From positions 1-9,152 of the forward strand of contig JAITEX010000075.1 of the NCBI GenBank assembly GCA_031281765.1: a stretch of 9,152 nucleotides of DNA, given 5' to 3'. Below are positions 1-7,336 of this stretch, one piece after another. The notes below the pieces were generated by a model that was not told where the DNA came from, made no database searches, and saw only the letters and a list, made by a program, of their open reading frames with translations. The position numbers and the translations under genes were made by a program. Positions within the stretch are counted from its first letter, which is position 1; each line of letters begins with the position of its first letter. The stretch is from Eubacteriales Family XIII. Incertae Sedis bacterium. GTDB taxonomy: Bacteria; Bacillota; Clostridia; Peptostreptococcales; Anaerovoracaceae.

Positions 1-1340
1 TTCAGTATCTTATCCCAATTGAAGACGTAGTCCTTGATGCGGTTGTTCGACAGTTCGTTGAAAACGACGGCCCCTATACCGACCTGGCGCGCCGTCTCGT
101 CGATATTATCCGTGTTCACATCCTTGTCGACGACTATCTGCCGCGTCTGTTCCACCGCGCGGTTCAGCACGTCCTCGAGGAAGACGACGCGGCCCGACCG
201 CGTCGACATGGTGCCGTCGGCAAGGCTGACGAGGCCGAACGGGACATGGACGCAGTCATGCGCCCATTCATAGCCGAGCAGTTCCACTATCTTTATCCAC
301 TGTTGGAAATGCAGGTTCTGTTGTGAGGCGACGACGTAGACATTCTTGTAGAAATCATAGGTTTCCTTGCGGTAGATGGCCGCCGCGATGTCACGCGTGA
401 TGTAGAGCGTCGAACCGTCGGACTTTGTGATAAGGGCCGGCGACATATCGTAGGCTGACAGGTCCACGATCTGCGCGCCCTGTGATTCCTCAAGCAGGCC
501 CTTCTCCTGCAGTTCGCGCGTCACGCGGTCCATCTTGTCCGAATAGAAACTCTCACCCGCATAGGAATCGAATTCGATGCCGAGCATCTTGTATACGCGG
601 TTGAATTCGCCGAGGCTTTCGTCGCGGAACCACTGCCAGAGTTCGTGTTCTTCCTCGCCGCCCTGTTCGAGCTTCGCAAAGGTTTCGCGCGCCTCGTTCT
701 CGAGCGACGGGTCATTATCGGCTTCCTCGTGGAATTTCTGATAGTAGCCGAGCAGCGTAACGATGGGTTCGCGCTCCACATCCTCCTTCTTGCCCCAGCG
801 GCGGTAAGCGACGATCATCTTGCCGAACTGTGTGCCGTAGTCGCCGAGGTGGTTGATCCTGACGGGATTGAAACCGATAAAATTATAGATTTTCTCTATT
901 GAATTGCCGATGACCGTGCTGCGGATATGGCCAATATGAAAGGGCTTCGCGATATTCGGCGAGCTGAACTCGACGATGACCGTGCGCCCCGCCCCGAAAT
1001 CGCTCGAACCGAAACGATCGGCCTGCGTAAGCACGTCAGCGAGCGTATCCCCGGATACGATTTTCCGGTCGAGAAAGAAATTCAGATAGGCGTTTTCGTT
1101 CACCACGCGGTCGATAGCTTCCGCACTCAGCTGTCCGCTCTGCGCAAGCTCCGCCGCTATCTGTTGCGGCGCTTTCCGAAACGCCTTCGCAAGCCGGAAA
1201 CACGGAAACGCATAGTCCCCCTTGCTCTCGTCAGTCGGCGTCTCCATCTGCGCGTAGATATCTTCCGCGGTCAGGCCCGCTTCCTTGATCTGCGGCAGCG
1301 TTGCGATACGTTCTGCAATTTCCCTCTTAAAGTCTCTCAT
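1..1340 (-). CDS. argS: Arginyl-tRNA synthetase, 3' end cut by window edge
   Basis: Cytoplasmic class I synthetase that joins arginine to tRNA-Arg using ATP. I translated this frame by hand from the ATG at 1340-1338; it stays open to the window edge, giving 446 codons. Residues 1-105 fit the N-terminal Add-1 domain, including GDYAFPCFRLAKAF at 51-64. The catalytic signature is SSPNIAKPFHIGHIRSTVIGN, with HIGH at 135-138. The KMSKS-equivalent loop is DGTMSTRSGRVV around 375-386. Translation ends in NNRIKDYVFNWDKIL, just before the usual C-terminal helical (DALR) anticodon-binding domain, so roughly 110-150 residues are missing because of the window, not a mutation. The start overlaps the end of the upstream 88-codon gene by 14 bases, and purine-rich GGAAGA lies just ahead of the ATG. 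It probably shares that gene's promoter at 1632-1660. Family identity is secure. Confidence 0.97.
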   Translation of the reverse strand, partial: MRDFKREIAERIATLPQIKEAGLTAEDIYAQMETPTDESKGDYAFPCFRLAKAFRKAPQQIAAELAQSGQLSAEAIDRVVNENAYLNFFLDRKIVSGDTLADVLTQADRFGSSDFGAGRTVIVEFSSPNIAKPFHIGHIRSTVIGNSIEKIYNFIGFNPVRINHLGDYGTQFGKMIVAYRRWGKKEDVEREPIVTLLGYYQKFHEEADNDPSLENEARETFAKLEQGGEEEHELWQWFRDESLGEFNRVYKMLGIEFDSYAGESFYSDKMDRVTRELQEKGLLEESQGAQIVDLSAYDMSPALITKSDGSTLYITRDIAAAIYRKETYDFYKNVYVVASQQNLHFQQWIKIVELLGYEWAHDCVHVPFGLVSLADGTMSTRSGRVVFLEDVLNRAVEQTRQIVVDKDVNTDNIDETARQVGIGAVVFNELSNNRIKDYVFNWDKIL

Positions 1341-1593
1341 TTTCTTCCGTCTCCCTGCGTTGCCACTCCTCAATTACTGCGACATCCGGCTCTTTGTCTA
1401 CCACCATGCGAGGCATGCCCGTAATCGGGTCATAGATATTGAACACATCGCGGACCGTCGCGGTGGCCTTGCCCGCCCCTGGGTATTTGATCGCGCTATA
1501 TATGATCCTTATAATAATAGGAATCACCAAACAGCCAAAAACTATCGGAGCTATTATTTCAGAACTGTCAGCGATAAACTCAAGTACGCGCAT
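1327..1593 (-). CDS. Small single-pass membrane protein, function unknown (88 aa)
   Basis: I do not recognise a family. The 88-residue product has one long hydrophobic segment at about residues 11-34 (IIAPIVFGCLVIPIIIRIIY), flanked by acidic residues on the N side and K/R-containing residues on the C side. This suggests a single-pass protein with its C-terminal half inside the cell. Residues 35-88 are polar, with DPITGMPRMVV at 55-65, and end in a charged E/R-rich tail. There is no cleavable-signal pattern. Support for a real gene is good: an AGGAGG site six bases before the ATG, a near-consensus promoter upstream, and a 14-base overlap with argS that implies translational coupling. The short size and lack of a known homologue leave function open. 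It could be a lineage-specific membrane peptide or simply a coupling leader for argS. Confidence 0.75.
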   Translation of the reverse strand: MRVLEFIADSSEIIAPIVFGCLVIPIIIRIIYSAIKYPGAGKATATVRDVFNIYDPITGMPRMVVDKEPDVAVIEEWQRRETEENERL

Positions 1594-1599
1594 GGCATT

Positions 1600-1605
1600 C
1601 CTCCT
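1600..1605 (-). promoter_or_regulatory. Strong ribosome binding site of the 88-aa gene
   Basis: AGGAGG on the minus strand, six bases before the ATG at 1593-1591. It fully matches the anti-Shine-Dalgarno core and fixes this start for an otherwise unrecognised small gene. Confidence 0.85.
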
Positions 1606-1631
1606 CGCGTCCGACGCTATCGTATTTAGCT

Positions 1632-1660
1632 ATTATCTCATGAACGGGGCGTTGTTTCAA
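1632..1660 (-). promoter_or_regulatory. Near-consensus sigma-A promoter for the 88-aa gene and argS
   Basis: On the minus strand TTGAAA (1660-1655) is followed by a 17-base spacer and GATAAT (1637-1632). Each hexamer matches five of six consensus bases at the optimal spacing. TG one base before the -10 hexamer also makes it an extended -10. Transcription would start near 1625, giving a leader of about 30 bases before the small gene. It lies in the 95-base gap after mutS2, in which I see no terminator, so readthrough from mutS2 may add to it. Confidence 0.75.
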
Positions 1661-1688
1661 GGATTTTCGCCGATACGAAGACCCGGCG

Positions 1689-4238
1689 CTATTTCAGCTT
1701 GACGACGGTGGCGCCGTCGCCGCCCTCCCCGGGGCCGCCGGGACGGACGCCCTCGACGAGCCGGTGTTTCCGCAGCATCTTGCGCAGGCCGTCGCGCAAG
1801 ATGCCCGCGCCAAGCCCGTGTATGACCGTCACCTCGGTAAGCCCTGCGAGCGCGGCGTCATCTAAGTATTTTTCAACGATAAGCTTCGCGTCGTCGAGCG
1901 GGCTGCCGATCACGTTGACGGACATGGCGACGCTGTCAGCCTTGCCGCGCACGAGCGAACTTCCGGAGCTCCCGCGGCTCGCGCCGCTCCGCGTCCCCCC
2001 GCGCTTTGAGTTTCCGCCGGATTCCCGCGAGAGCGCCGACAGCGGCACAGCTATGCGCAATATCCCTGCCCGGACCCGCACGTTCCCGTCCGCGTCCGGC
2101 AGCGACAGTATCTCGGCCGCCTCGTCTATCTCCCCGAAACGTACGCGCACGCGGTCACCGACGCGTATATCCGCGGCGACTATTGGCTTTTGCGCCACTT
2201 CGACCGCTGCCGCGCTCTTATCGCCGGCCGGCCCGTGTCCGCGTTTCCGCAATGAGCCGCCCGCCGCGACGCGTTCGGCGTCCGCTGCTATTTCATGTAA
2301 TAGTTTCCGGTTCTCGTCGAGCTTGCGGAAGAAGTCGCCGCGCGTCATAGCCCCGGACGCGCTCGTCGCGTAGTCCTCCGCGTCCGCGAGCAAGGCCTTG
2401 AGTTCCTCCCGGACTATATCCGCGTATTCGCGCGCATCCTCGGCGCTGCGCTGCGCGCGCTCGCGCGCTTTCGCGAGCAGGGCCTCCTGTTTTTCCGCAA
2501 ATTCCGCCCGCTCCTTCTTGAGCGTGGCCAACTCCGCCGCAAGCGCCGCCCTGATTTCTTCGGCGGCCGCGCGTTCGCGCTCGGTGACCCGTCGATCCGC
2601 TTCGACGCTCTCTATTACATCGTCAAACCTGATGCTCTCCGCATCCATCGACGCCTCCGCCCTCTCGACTATATAAGCGGGCAATCCGAGCTTGCGGGAA
2701 ATTTCAAAGGCGTTTGACCGGCCCGGCGTGCCGATGCGCAGCCGGTAGGTGGGGCTCAGCGTCTCGACGTCGAACTCCATCGACGCGTTTATCGCGCCCT
2801 CCGCCTGCAACGCATACTTCTTAAGTTCCGTATAATGCGTGGTGGCCATTATCAGGGCGCCCTTCTCCCGCAGGGCCTCTAATATGGCGATGGCAAGCGC
2901 CGCGCCCTCGGTCGGGTCGGTGCCCGCGCCGAGCTCATCGAGAAAGACAAAGCTGCCCGGCCCGGCGCTCTTGACGATTTCCACGATATTTTTCATATGT
3001 GAGGAAAAGGTCGAAAGGCTTTGCTCAATGCTCTGCTCGTCACCGATGTCCGCAAATACCTCATTCACCTGCGGGATAAGCGCCTTTTCGGCCGGCAGGT
3101 GCAGTCCCGCCTGCGCCATCAGGATACACAGGCCGACCGTCTTCAGCGTCACGGTCTTCCCGCCCGTATTCGGCCCCGTAATGATAAGCGTGCGGCGGTC
3201 CCCGCCGATGGAGAGGCTGATCGGCACGACCTTGTCCGCGTCGATCAACGGGTGCCTGCCCGCCGTTATTTCCAAGAAATCAGTTTCCGTCCCGCCGGTC
3301 CCGGGCGTTTTCGTTCCCGATGACACAGAGGAACCGTCCCCCTGTGTCCCTATCTGCGGTCTCACGGCGTCCATATCGCACGCGAGACGGCCTTTTGCGA
3401 ATATGAGGTCGAGTTTCACGAGCATTTCCTGATTGGCAAGCAGGGCGTCCGACATATGCCCGACATACGAGGAAAGCTCCGCGAGTATGCGCTCTATCTC
3501 GCGCTCCTCCTCTATTTCGAGCTCGCGCAGCTTGTTATTCGATTCGACCACAGCCTGCGGCTCGATAAAGACGGTCGCGCCGCCCTTGCTCTGGTCGTGT
3601 ACGAGGCCGGCGATTTTCTGCCGGTGTTCCTGGCGTACCGGCACCACATAGCGGCCGTCGCGCATGGTGATCAGCTGGTCCCGCAGCACATCCCGGTACG
3701 CTGCCGAGGTAATGAGCTTATTCAAATGGGCGCGGATACTGTCTCCCTGTTTGGCCTGTTCGCGCCTGATGCGGCGCAGCTCCGGGCTCGCGGAATCCGC
3801 CATCTCCGTGTCGCTGAGTATCGAGAGCTTTATGCGCTCCTCAAGCTGCGGGTGAGCCGTCATAATGCCTGCGATGGACTGCACGAGCGGGATGCTTGCC
3901 ACGTCAATGTCAGAGGACAAAAAAGAAAGGGCGACGCGCACCACATTCAGATGACGCGCTACGCCGAGCAGGGCTTCCATGGTGAGCGTCCCGCCCTTAT
4001 CCGCAAAGACCGCGTTCGTCGTGACGTCGCCATATTCACCGAGCGGCAACGACCCTTTTTTCATAATGACGCGCACCGCTTCGGCCGTCTCATCCTGCCG
4101 CGCGTTTATCTCCCGGCTGTCCATAGCCGGCAAAAGAGCCGACGCGATGGAAGCGGCGGCCCTGCCGGCGGTCCGCTCCGCGAGCAGCGCCGTTATCTTA
4201 TCGTATTCAAGAACCCGGAAAAGCTTTGATGAATTCAA
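1689..4238 (-). CDS. mutS2: MutS2 ATPase with Smr domain
   Basis: An 849-residue MutS2 ABC-type ATPase. Homologues suppress homologous recombination in some bacteria, and in B. subtilis MutS2 acts in rescue of collided ribosomes; it is not the mismatch-repair MutS. Residues 1-295 form the lever/core region without the MutS mismatch-binding domain. The ATPase shows Walker A GPNTGGKT (355-362), signature STFSSHM (409-415), Walker B VFLDELGAGTDPTEG (431-445) and a TTH switch at 466-468. A charged coiled coil spans about 545-660, then a KOW-like segment (690-735), a basic Ser/Gly/Arg-rich linker (736-765) and the C-terminal Smr domain (773-849, HGLGAGILR at 807-815). The start is TTG at 4238-4236, overlapping the zapA TGA by four bases with only weak GAAGAAG ahead, so coupling to zapA is likely. 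Odd points: a Ser/Thr/Gly insert at 297-320 containing a REP-like hairpin, and VNVIG where the Smr DLRG/DLHG motif would be. Confidence 0.97.
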   Translation of the reverse strand: MNSSKLFRVLEYDKITALLAERTAGRAAASIASALLPAMDSREINARQDETAEAVRVIMKKGSLPLGEYGDVTTNAVFADKGGTLTMEALLGVARHLNVVRVALSFLSSDIDVASIPLVQSIAGIMTAHPQLEERIKLSILSDTEMADSASPELRRIRREQAKQGDSIRAHLNKLITSAAYRDVLRDQLITMRDGRYVVPVRQEHRQKIAGLVHDQSKGGATVFIEPQAVVESNNKLRELEIEEEREIERILAELSSYVGHMSDALLANQEMLVKLDLIFAKGRLACDMDAVRPQIGTQGDGSSVSSGTKTPGTGGTETDFLEITAGRHPLIDADKVVPISLSIGGDRRTLIITGPNTGGKTVTLKTVGLCILMAQAGLHLPAEKALIPQVNEVFADIGDEQSIEQSLSTFSSHMKNIVEIVKSAGPGSFVFLDELGAGTDPTEGAALAIAILEALREKGALIMATTHYTELKKYALQAEGAINASMEFDVETLSPTYRLRIGTPGRSNAFEISRKLGLPAYIVERAEASMDAESIRFDDVIESVEADRRVTERERAAAEEIRAALAAELATLKKERAEFAEKQEALLAKARERAQRSAEDAREYADIVREELKALLADAEDYATSASGAMTRGDFFRKLDENRKLLHEIAADAERVAAGGSLRKRGHGPAGDKSAAAVEVAQKPIVAADIRVGDRVRVRFGEIDEAAEILSLPDADGNVRVRAGILRIAVPLSALSRESGGNSKRGGTRSGASRGSSGSSLVRGKADSVAMSVNVIGSPLDDAKLIVEKYLDDAALAGLTEVTVIHGLGAGILRDGLRKMLRKHRLVEGVRPGGPGEGGDGATVVKLK
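3322..3348. repeat. REP-like palindromic hairpin inside mutS2
   Basis: A 27-base imperfect palindrome. The plus strand has arms GACACAG (3322-3328) and CTGTGTC (3342-3348), then one A/C mismatch, then GG/CC closing a seven-base AACCGTC loop. It occupies an in-frame position encoding residues 297-306 of MutS2. From memory it resembles the dispersed 'GGGACGGTTC' palindromes found in many copies in Clostridia and some other genomes, often near REP-associated (IS200-like) transposases. That likeness is recollection, not a search. I see no second copy in this window. Confidence 0.65.
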
Positions 4239-4855
4239 TCTTCTTCACTTTTATATCGGTCGAGATCGCCTCTGAGCCGTATATTCTCCATCTGAAGCTC
4301 AAAGTAATTGCCCTCGACCTCCTTCAGCCGGTCCTCAAGCTCGCGGCTCTGCTCCGACGAAACGGCCTGCCCCTCTTCACGCGCCCGCAGGCGCTCGTTC
4401 AGGTTCTTATTCTGCGCCGTCAACTCCTCGACCCGTTTTTCGGCCTTGGACTTTTCCTCCTCAAGCCGCTCGTTCCCGGCGGTCAGTTCTTTGACGCTCG
4501 CCTGCAGGTCCGTTACGCGCGCGAGCTTTTCCGCCGCGTCGTGTTTGTACTCCTGATATTCCGTCTTGACGCGTTCAAGCTGCTGGGCATTATGCTCGGC
4601 ATCGACGCGCAGCCGTTCCTTTTCGTCGTCCTCGTCCGTGTGCGCCGCCTGTAAATCGAAAAATTCGCTTGCGACATTCAGCGCCGTCAGCACCGCGAGC
4701 GACGAAATCGAGCCGCCGCCGACCGCCGCCGATATTTCCGCCATCTCCTTGTCGACATGGGCCGCGACGCGCTCTATCTGCTCCGCCGGCCTCCCTCCGG
4801 AAATCGTATAGTCGTGCCCGTATATTCTGACGGTTACCTTGTTCGTATCTGCCAT
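4235..4855 (-). CDS. zapA: Cell division protein ZapA with long coiled-coil extension
   Basis: A 206-residue ZapA-like protein, expected in the cytoplasm at the division ring, where ZapA bundles FtsZ filaments. The N-terminal ZapA domain is clear: NKVTVRIYGHDYTISGG (5-21), a helix with VAAHVDKEM (30-38), and SSLAVLTALNVASEFFDL (51-68), the family's signature helix. Residues 70-200 are almost wholly charged heptad-like helix (K, E, R, D, Q and L), ending in NYFELQMENIRLRGDLDRYK. Most ZapA proteins are about 85-130 residues, so the tail roughly doubles the length. The ATG start has AGGAGAG six bases upstream. It follows pheT after 54 bases and overlaps mutS2 by four. The neighbourhood pheT-zapA-mutS2 is a condensed form of the Bacillus order. 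The N-terminal identity is strong; the tail's role is unknown. Confidence 0.9.
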   Translation of the reverse strand: MADTNKVTVRIYGHDYTISGGRPAEQIERVAAHVDKEMAEISAAVGGGSISSLAVLTALNVASEFFDLQAAHTDEDDEKERLRVDAEHNAQQLERVKTEYQEYKHDAAEKLARVTDLQASVKELTAGNERLEEEKSKAEKRVEELTAQNKNLNERLRAREEGQAVSSEQSRELEDRLKEVEGNYFELQMENIRLRGDLDRYKSEED

Positions 4856-4861
4856 TGTTAT

Positions 4862-4868
4862 CTCTCCT
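4862..4868 (-). promoter_or_regulatory. Ribosome binding site of zapA
   Basis: AGGAGAG on the minus strand, six bases before the ATG at 4855-4853. It supports this start and efficient independent initiation of zapA. Confidence 0.8.
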
Positions 4869-4890
4869 GTGTGCTATAAATCATACTGAA

Positions 4891-4920
4891 ATTATACCAC
4901 TTCATGCGGCTACACGTCGC
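4891..4920 (-). promoter_or_regulatory. Extended -10 promoter upstream of zapA-mutS2
   Basis: The minus strand reads TGGTATAAT (4899-4891), an exact extended -10 (TGnTATAAT), in the 54-base gap between the pheT stop and zapA. The -35 is weak: GCGACG at 4920-4915, 18 bases away, matches three of six consensus positions and overlaps the last codons of pheT. Transcription would begin near 4884, with a leader of about 30 bases. It would allow zapA-mutS2 expression independent of pheST. Confidence 0.6.
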
Positions 4921-7330
4921 GCAGCGCAGCGCCCGTTTTCTCCGTAAGGCCGGCGAGTATCTTCTCATGGACCGTAGCGACTTCCCCGTCCGTCAGCGTC
5001 CGGTCCGCCGCCCGGTAGACGAGGCTGAACGCGAGGCTTTTCTTGCCCGCTTCGATCTGCCTGCCCCGGTAAATATCAAAGAGTTTGACGCTCTCGAGTA
5101 TCGCTCCGCCCTGTGCCCGGATACTGTCTATGGCTTCGAGCGCCGTAACGGCCTCATCGACGACGAGCGCGATGTCGCGCGTGACGGCAGGGTACCTGTC
5201 GAGCGGCGCATACGCGCGGAACAGGTCCGTCCGCGAGGCAAGCAGCTCAAAATCGATCTCAGCCGCGCAGACCGGCACATCGAGGTCGTATGCCCCGCAC
5301 ACCTCCGGATGCACCTCGCCGAGCGTGCCGAGCGTGACGGTTCCCGCGTCCCGGAGAATGCTATCCGCGCATCGCCCCGGATGGAAGGTCGGCGCCGCCG
5401 CATTGGCTTCGAACCGCGCCTCCGGTATGCCGAGTCTTTTCAACAGGGCCTCTATCACGCCTTTCAGCGCGAAGAAATCCCACTCCGCGCCGTATCCGCC
5501 TATCGCGAGGCTGAGCCTCTCGTTCGGCAGCTCGTCCGTTCCGGCCGAGGTAAAAGTATTACCGATTTCAAACAGAAGGACGTTCTCATTGTTCTTCCGG
5601 TAGTTGACCCGTAGCGCTTCAAGCAGGTTTGGCAGCAGCTGTGTGCGCATTACGCTCGTATCCTCGCCGAGCGGGTTGATAAGCCTTACAAAATCCCGTT
5701 TTCCGGAGCCCTGCGGCACACCCGTCCGGTCCGCGCTTTTCGGCGACTCAAAACTATAGGTCTGTATCTCCGCAAGCCCGAAGCCCGTCAGCGTCTCCCT
5801 AACGATGGCGCGTATGCGCCAGCTATCCGTAAATGTCGAAGATTCCGCTCCCCTCGGCAGCGTGACGCCGAGCCGGTCATAGCCGTAGATGCGGCCGATT
5901 TCCTCGCTGAAATCGACTTCTTCCTTCAAATCGAGACGCGCGTAAGGCGGCGTCACGTCGAAAATCCCGTCACCCTCTTTGACATCCATTTCGAGGCCCG
6001 TCAGTATCCCCGCCATTTCGGCCGGCGTCAAATCAGTCCCGAGCAGTTTGTTCATACGCGCCGCGCGCACGCGGATAGCGGCAGGCTCCGCCTTTCCGGG
6101 ATATGCGTCCACCGCGCCCGCAAGCACGCGCCCCGAGCCGGTCTTTCTGAGCAGGTCCATGACCCTGACCGAGGCGGCCTCGGAGAGTTCGGGCGGTACG
6201 CCCTTTTCATACCGCGAGGAAGCTTCGCTTCTGATGCCGAGCTTCTTTGAGGTGAGCCTCACGCTGTTCGAGTTGAAACTCGCCGATTCGACGAGTATGG
6301 CCTGCGTATCCGCTTCGATTTCGGAATTCCGGCCGCCCATCACGCCGGCCACGGCAATGCCGCCCTCAGCGTCGTTGATCAGTAGCATATCCGGCTTTAT
6401 CGTTCGCTCCGTCCCGTCAAGCGTCGTGAATTTCACATCCGTTTCCGGCGTATCGACGATGATTTCACCACCGGCGATAGTCCGTATATCGAAGGCGTGG
6501 AGCGGGTGCCCGTATTCGAGCATCACGTAATTCGTGATGTCCACGATATTGTTTATGGGGCGCATACCCGCGAACATAAGCCGCCGCTGGAGCCACCACG
6601 GGCTCTCTTTGATGACGATAGTGTCGGCCATGCGCGCGATATACCGGCTGCAGAGTTCCGGCTTGTGTATCGTCACCGAAATATGGTCTGCGGCCGTGCC
6701 GGCGTCCGCGTCCCCCGCAGCCGAGGCTTCGGGATAGCGCAGCTTCGAGCCGAATGAGGCCGCGGCCTCCCGCGCCATGCCGATTATCGACAGGCAGTCG
6801 GGCCGGTTCGGCGTAATCTCAAAATCCACCACGGTTTCACGCAACCCCATTGCTTCTACGAGGTCGGCGCCGACCGGGAAGGCCTCGGGCAGTATCCATA
6901 TGCCGTCCTTGTGCAGCAGCGGCGAGACTTTATCGTCGAAACCGAGCTCTCCGGCCGAACATATCATGCCGTTGCTCTCCACGCCGCGCAGCTTTCCGCG
7001 TTTTATCCTGTGGCCGCCCGGAAGCTCGCTGCCGTGGAGGGCCACGGGTACGAGTATATCCTCGCGCACGTTCGGCGCGCCGCAGACGATCTGCAGGGGC
7101 TCATTATGCTCCGCCGCGTCCCCGACATCCACCATACAGACGGAGAGATGGTCGGAATCCTCGTGCGGCCTCACACTGAGCACACGCCCGACGACGACAT
7201 TTTTTATATCATCCCCAAACGTCTTCACCGTCTCTATATTCGAGCCGGTCATTATCATACGGTCGCAGAATTCCCGCTCATCCTTCGGTATATCCACATA
7301 TTCTTTCAGCCAGCTAAGGGGTACTAACAT
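4910..7330 (-). CDS. pheT: Phenylalanyl-tRNA synthetase beta subunit
   Basis: An 806-residue beta subunit of the cytoplasmic (alpha-beta)2 PheRS. It binds tRNA-Phe and hydrolyses mischarged Tyr-tRNA in its B3/B4 domain. Domains in order: the N-terminal part MLVPLSWLKEYVDI, an EMAP/OB-type tRNA-binding domain (about 39-150, VGRVLSVRPHEDSDHLSVC), B3/B4 editing (about 210-395, RSEASSRYEKGV at 367-378), B5 (about 405-480, DLKEEVDFSEEIGRIYGYD), the inactive class II-like core (about 490-700), and the C-terminal FDX-ACB domain (about 712-805, YPAVTRDIALVVDE). Length is normal. The frame is open to an ATG at 7387 but I chose the ATG at 7330-7328, because MLVPLSWLKEY is the family N terminus, GGAG lies just upstream, and the earlier start would overlap the pheS stop. 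It follows pheS after 19 bases, consistent with co-translation of the two subunits. Confidence 0.98.
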   Translation of the reverse strand: MLVPLSWLKEYVDIPKDEREFCDRMIMTGSNIETVKTFGDDIKNVVVGRVLSVRPHEDSDHLSVCMVDVGDAAEHNEPLQIVCGAPNVREDILVPVALHGSELPGGHRIKRGKLRGVESNGMICSAGELGFDDKVSPLLHKDGIWILPEAFPVGADLVEAMGLRETVVDFEITPNRPDCLSIIGMAREAAASFGSKLRYPEASAAGDADAGTAADHISVTIHKPELCSRYIARMADTIVIKESPWWLQRRLMFAGMRPINNIVDITNYVMLEYGHPLHAFDIRTIAGGEIIVDTPETDVKFTTLDGTERTIKPDMLLINDAEGGIAVAGVMGGRNSEIEADTQAILVESASFNSNSVRLTSKKLGIRSEASSRYEKGVPPELSEAASVRVMDLLRKTGSGRVLAGAVDAYPGKAEPAAIRVRAARMNKLLGTDLTPAEMAGILTGLEMDVKEGDGIFDVTPPYARLDLKEEVDFSEEIGRIYGYDRLGVTLPRGAESSTFTDSWRIRAIVRETLTGFGLAEIQTYSFESPKSADRTGVPQGSGKRDFVRLINPLGEDTSVMRTQLLPNLLEALRVNYRKNNENVLLFEIGNTFTSAGTDELPNERLSLAIGGYGAEWDFFALKGVIEALLKRLGIPEARFEANAAAPTFHPGRCADSILRDAGTVTLGTLGEVHPEVCGAYDLDVPVCAAEIDFELLASRTDLFRAYAPLDRYPAVTRDIALVVDEAVTALEAIDSIRAQGGAILESVKLFDIYRGRQIEAGKKSLAFSLVYRAADRTLTDGEVATVHEKILAGLTEKTGAALRDV

Positions 7331-7336
7331 TCGATT

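Noticed and set aside
1668..1688. Inverted repeat CGCCG/CGGCG just after mutS2, considered as a terminator
   Set aside because: The stem has only five pairs with an eleven-base loop, and AAAATCC rather than a T run follows it in the mutS2 direction.
3278..3348. mutS2 as a pseudogene broken by the REP-like insertion
   Set aside because: The frame is intact through all ATPase motifs and the Smr domain, and the insert falls in a variable loop, so the gene is likely functional.
3456..4229. A 257-codon plus-strand frame opposite the N-terminal part of mutS2
   Set aside because: It is the reverse-strand shadow of a well-conserved coding region; it has no recognisable motif or translation signal.
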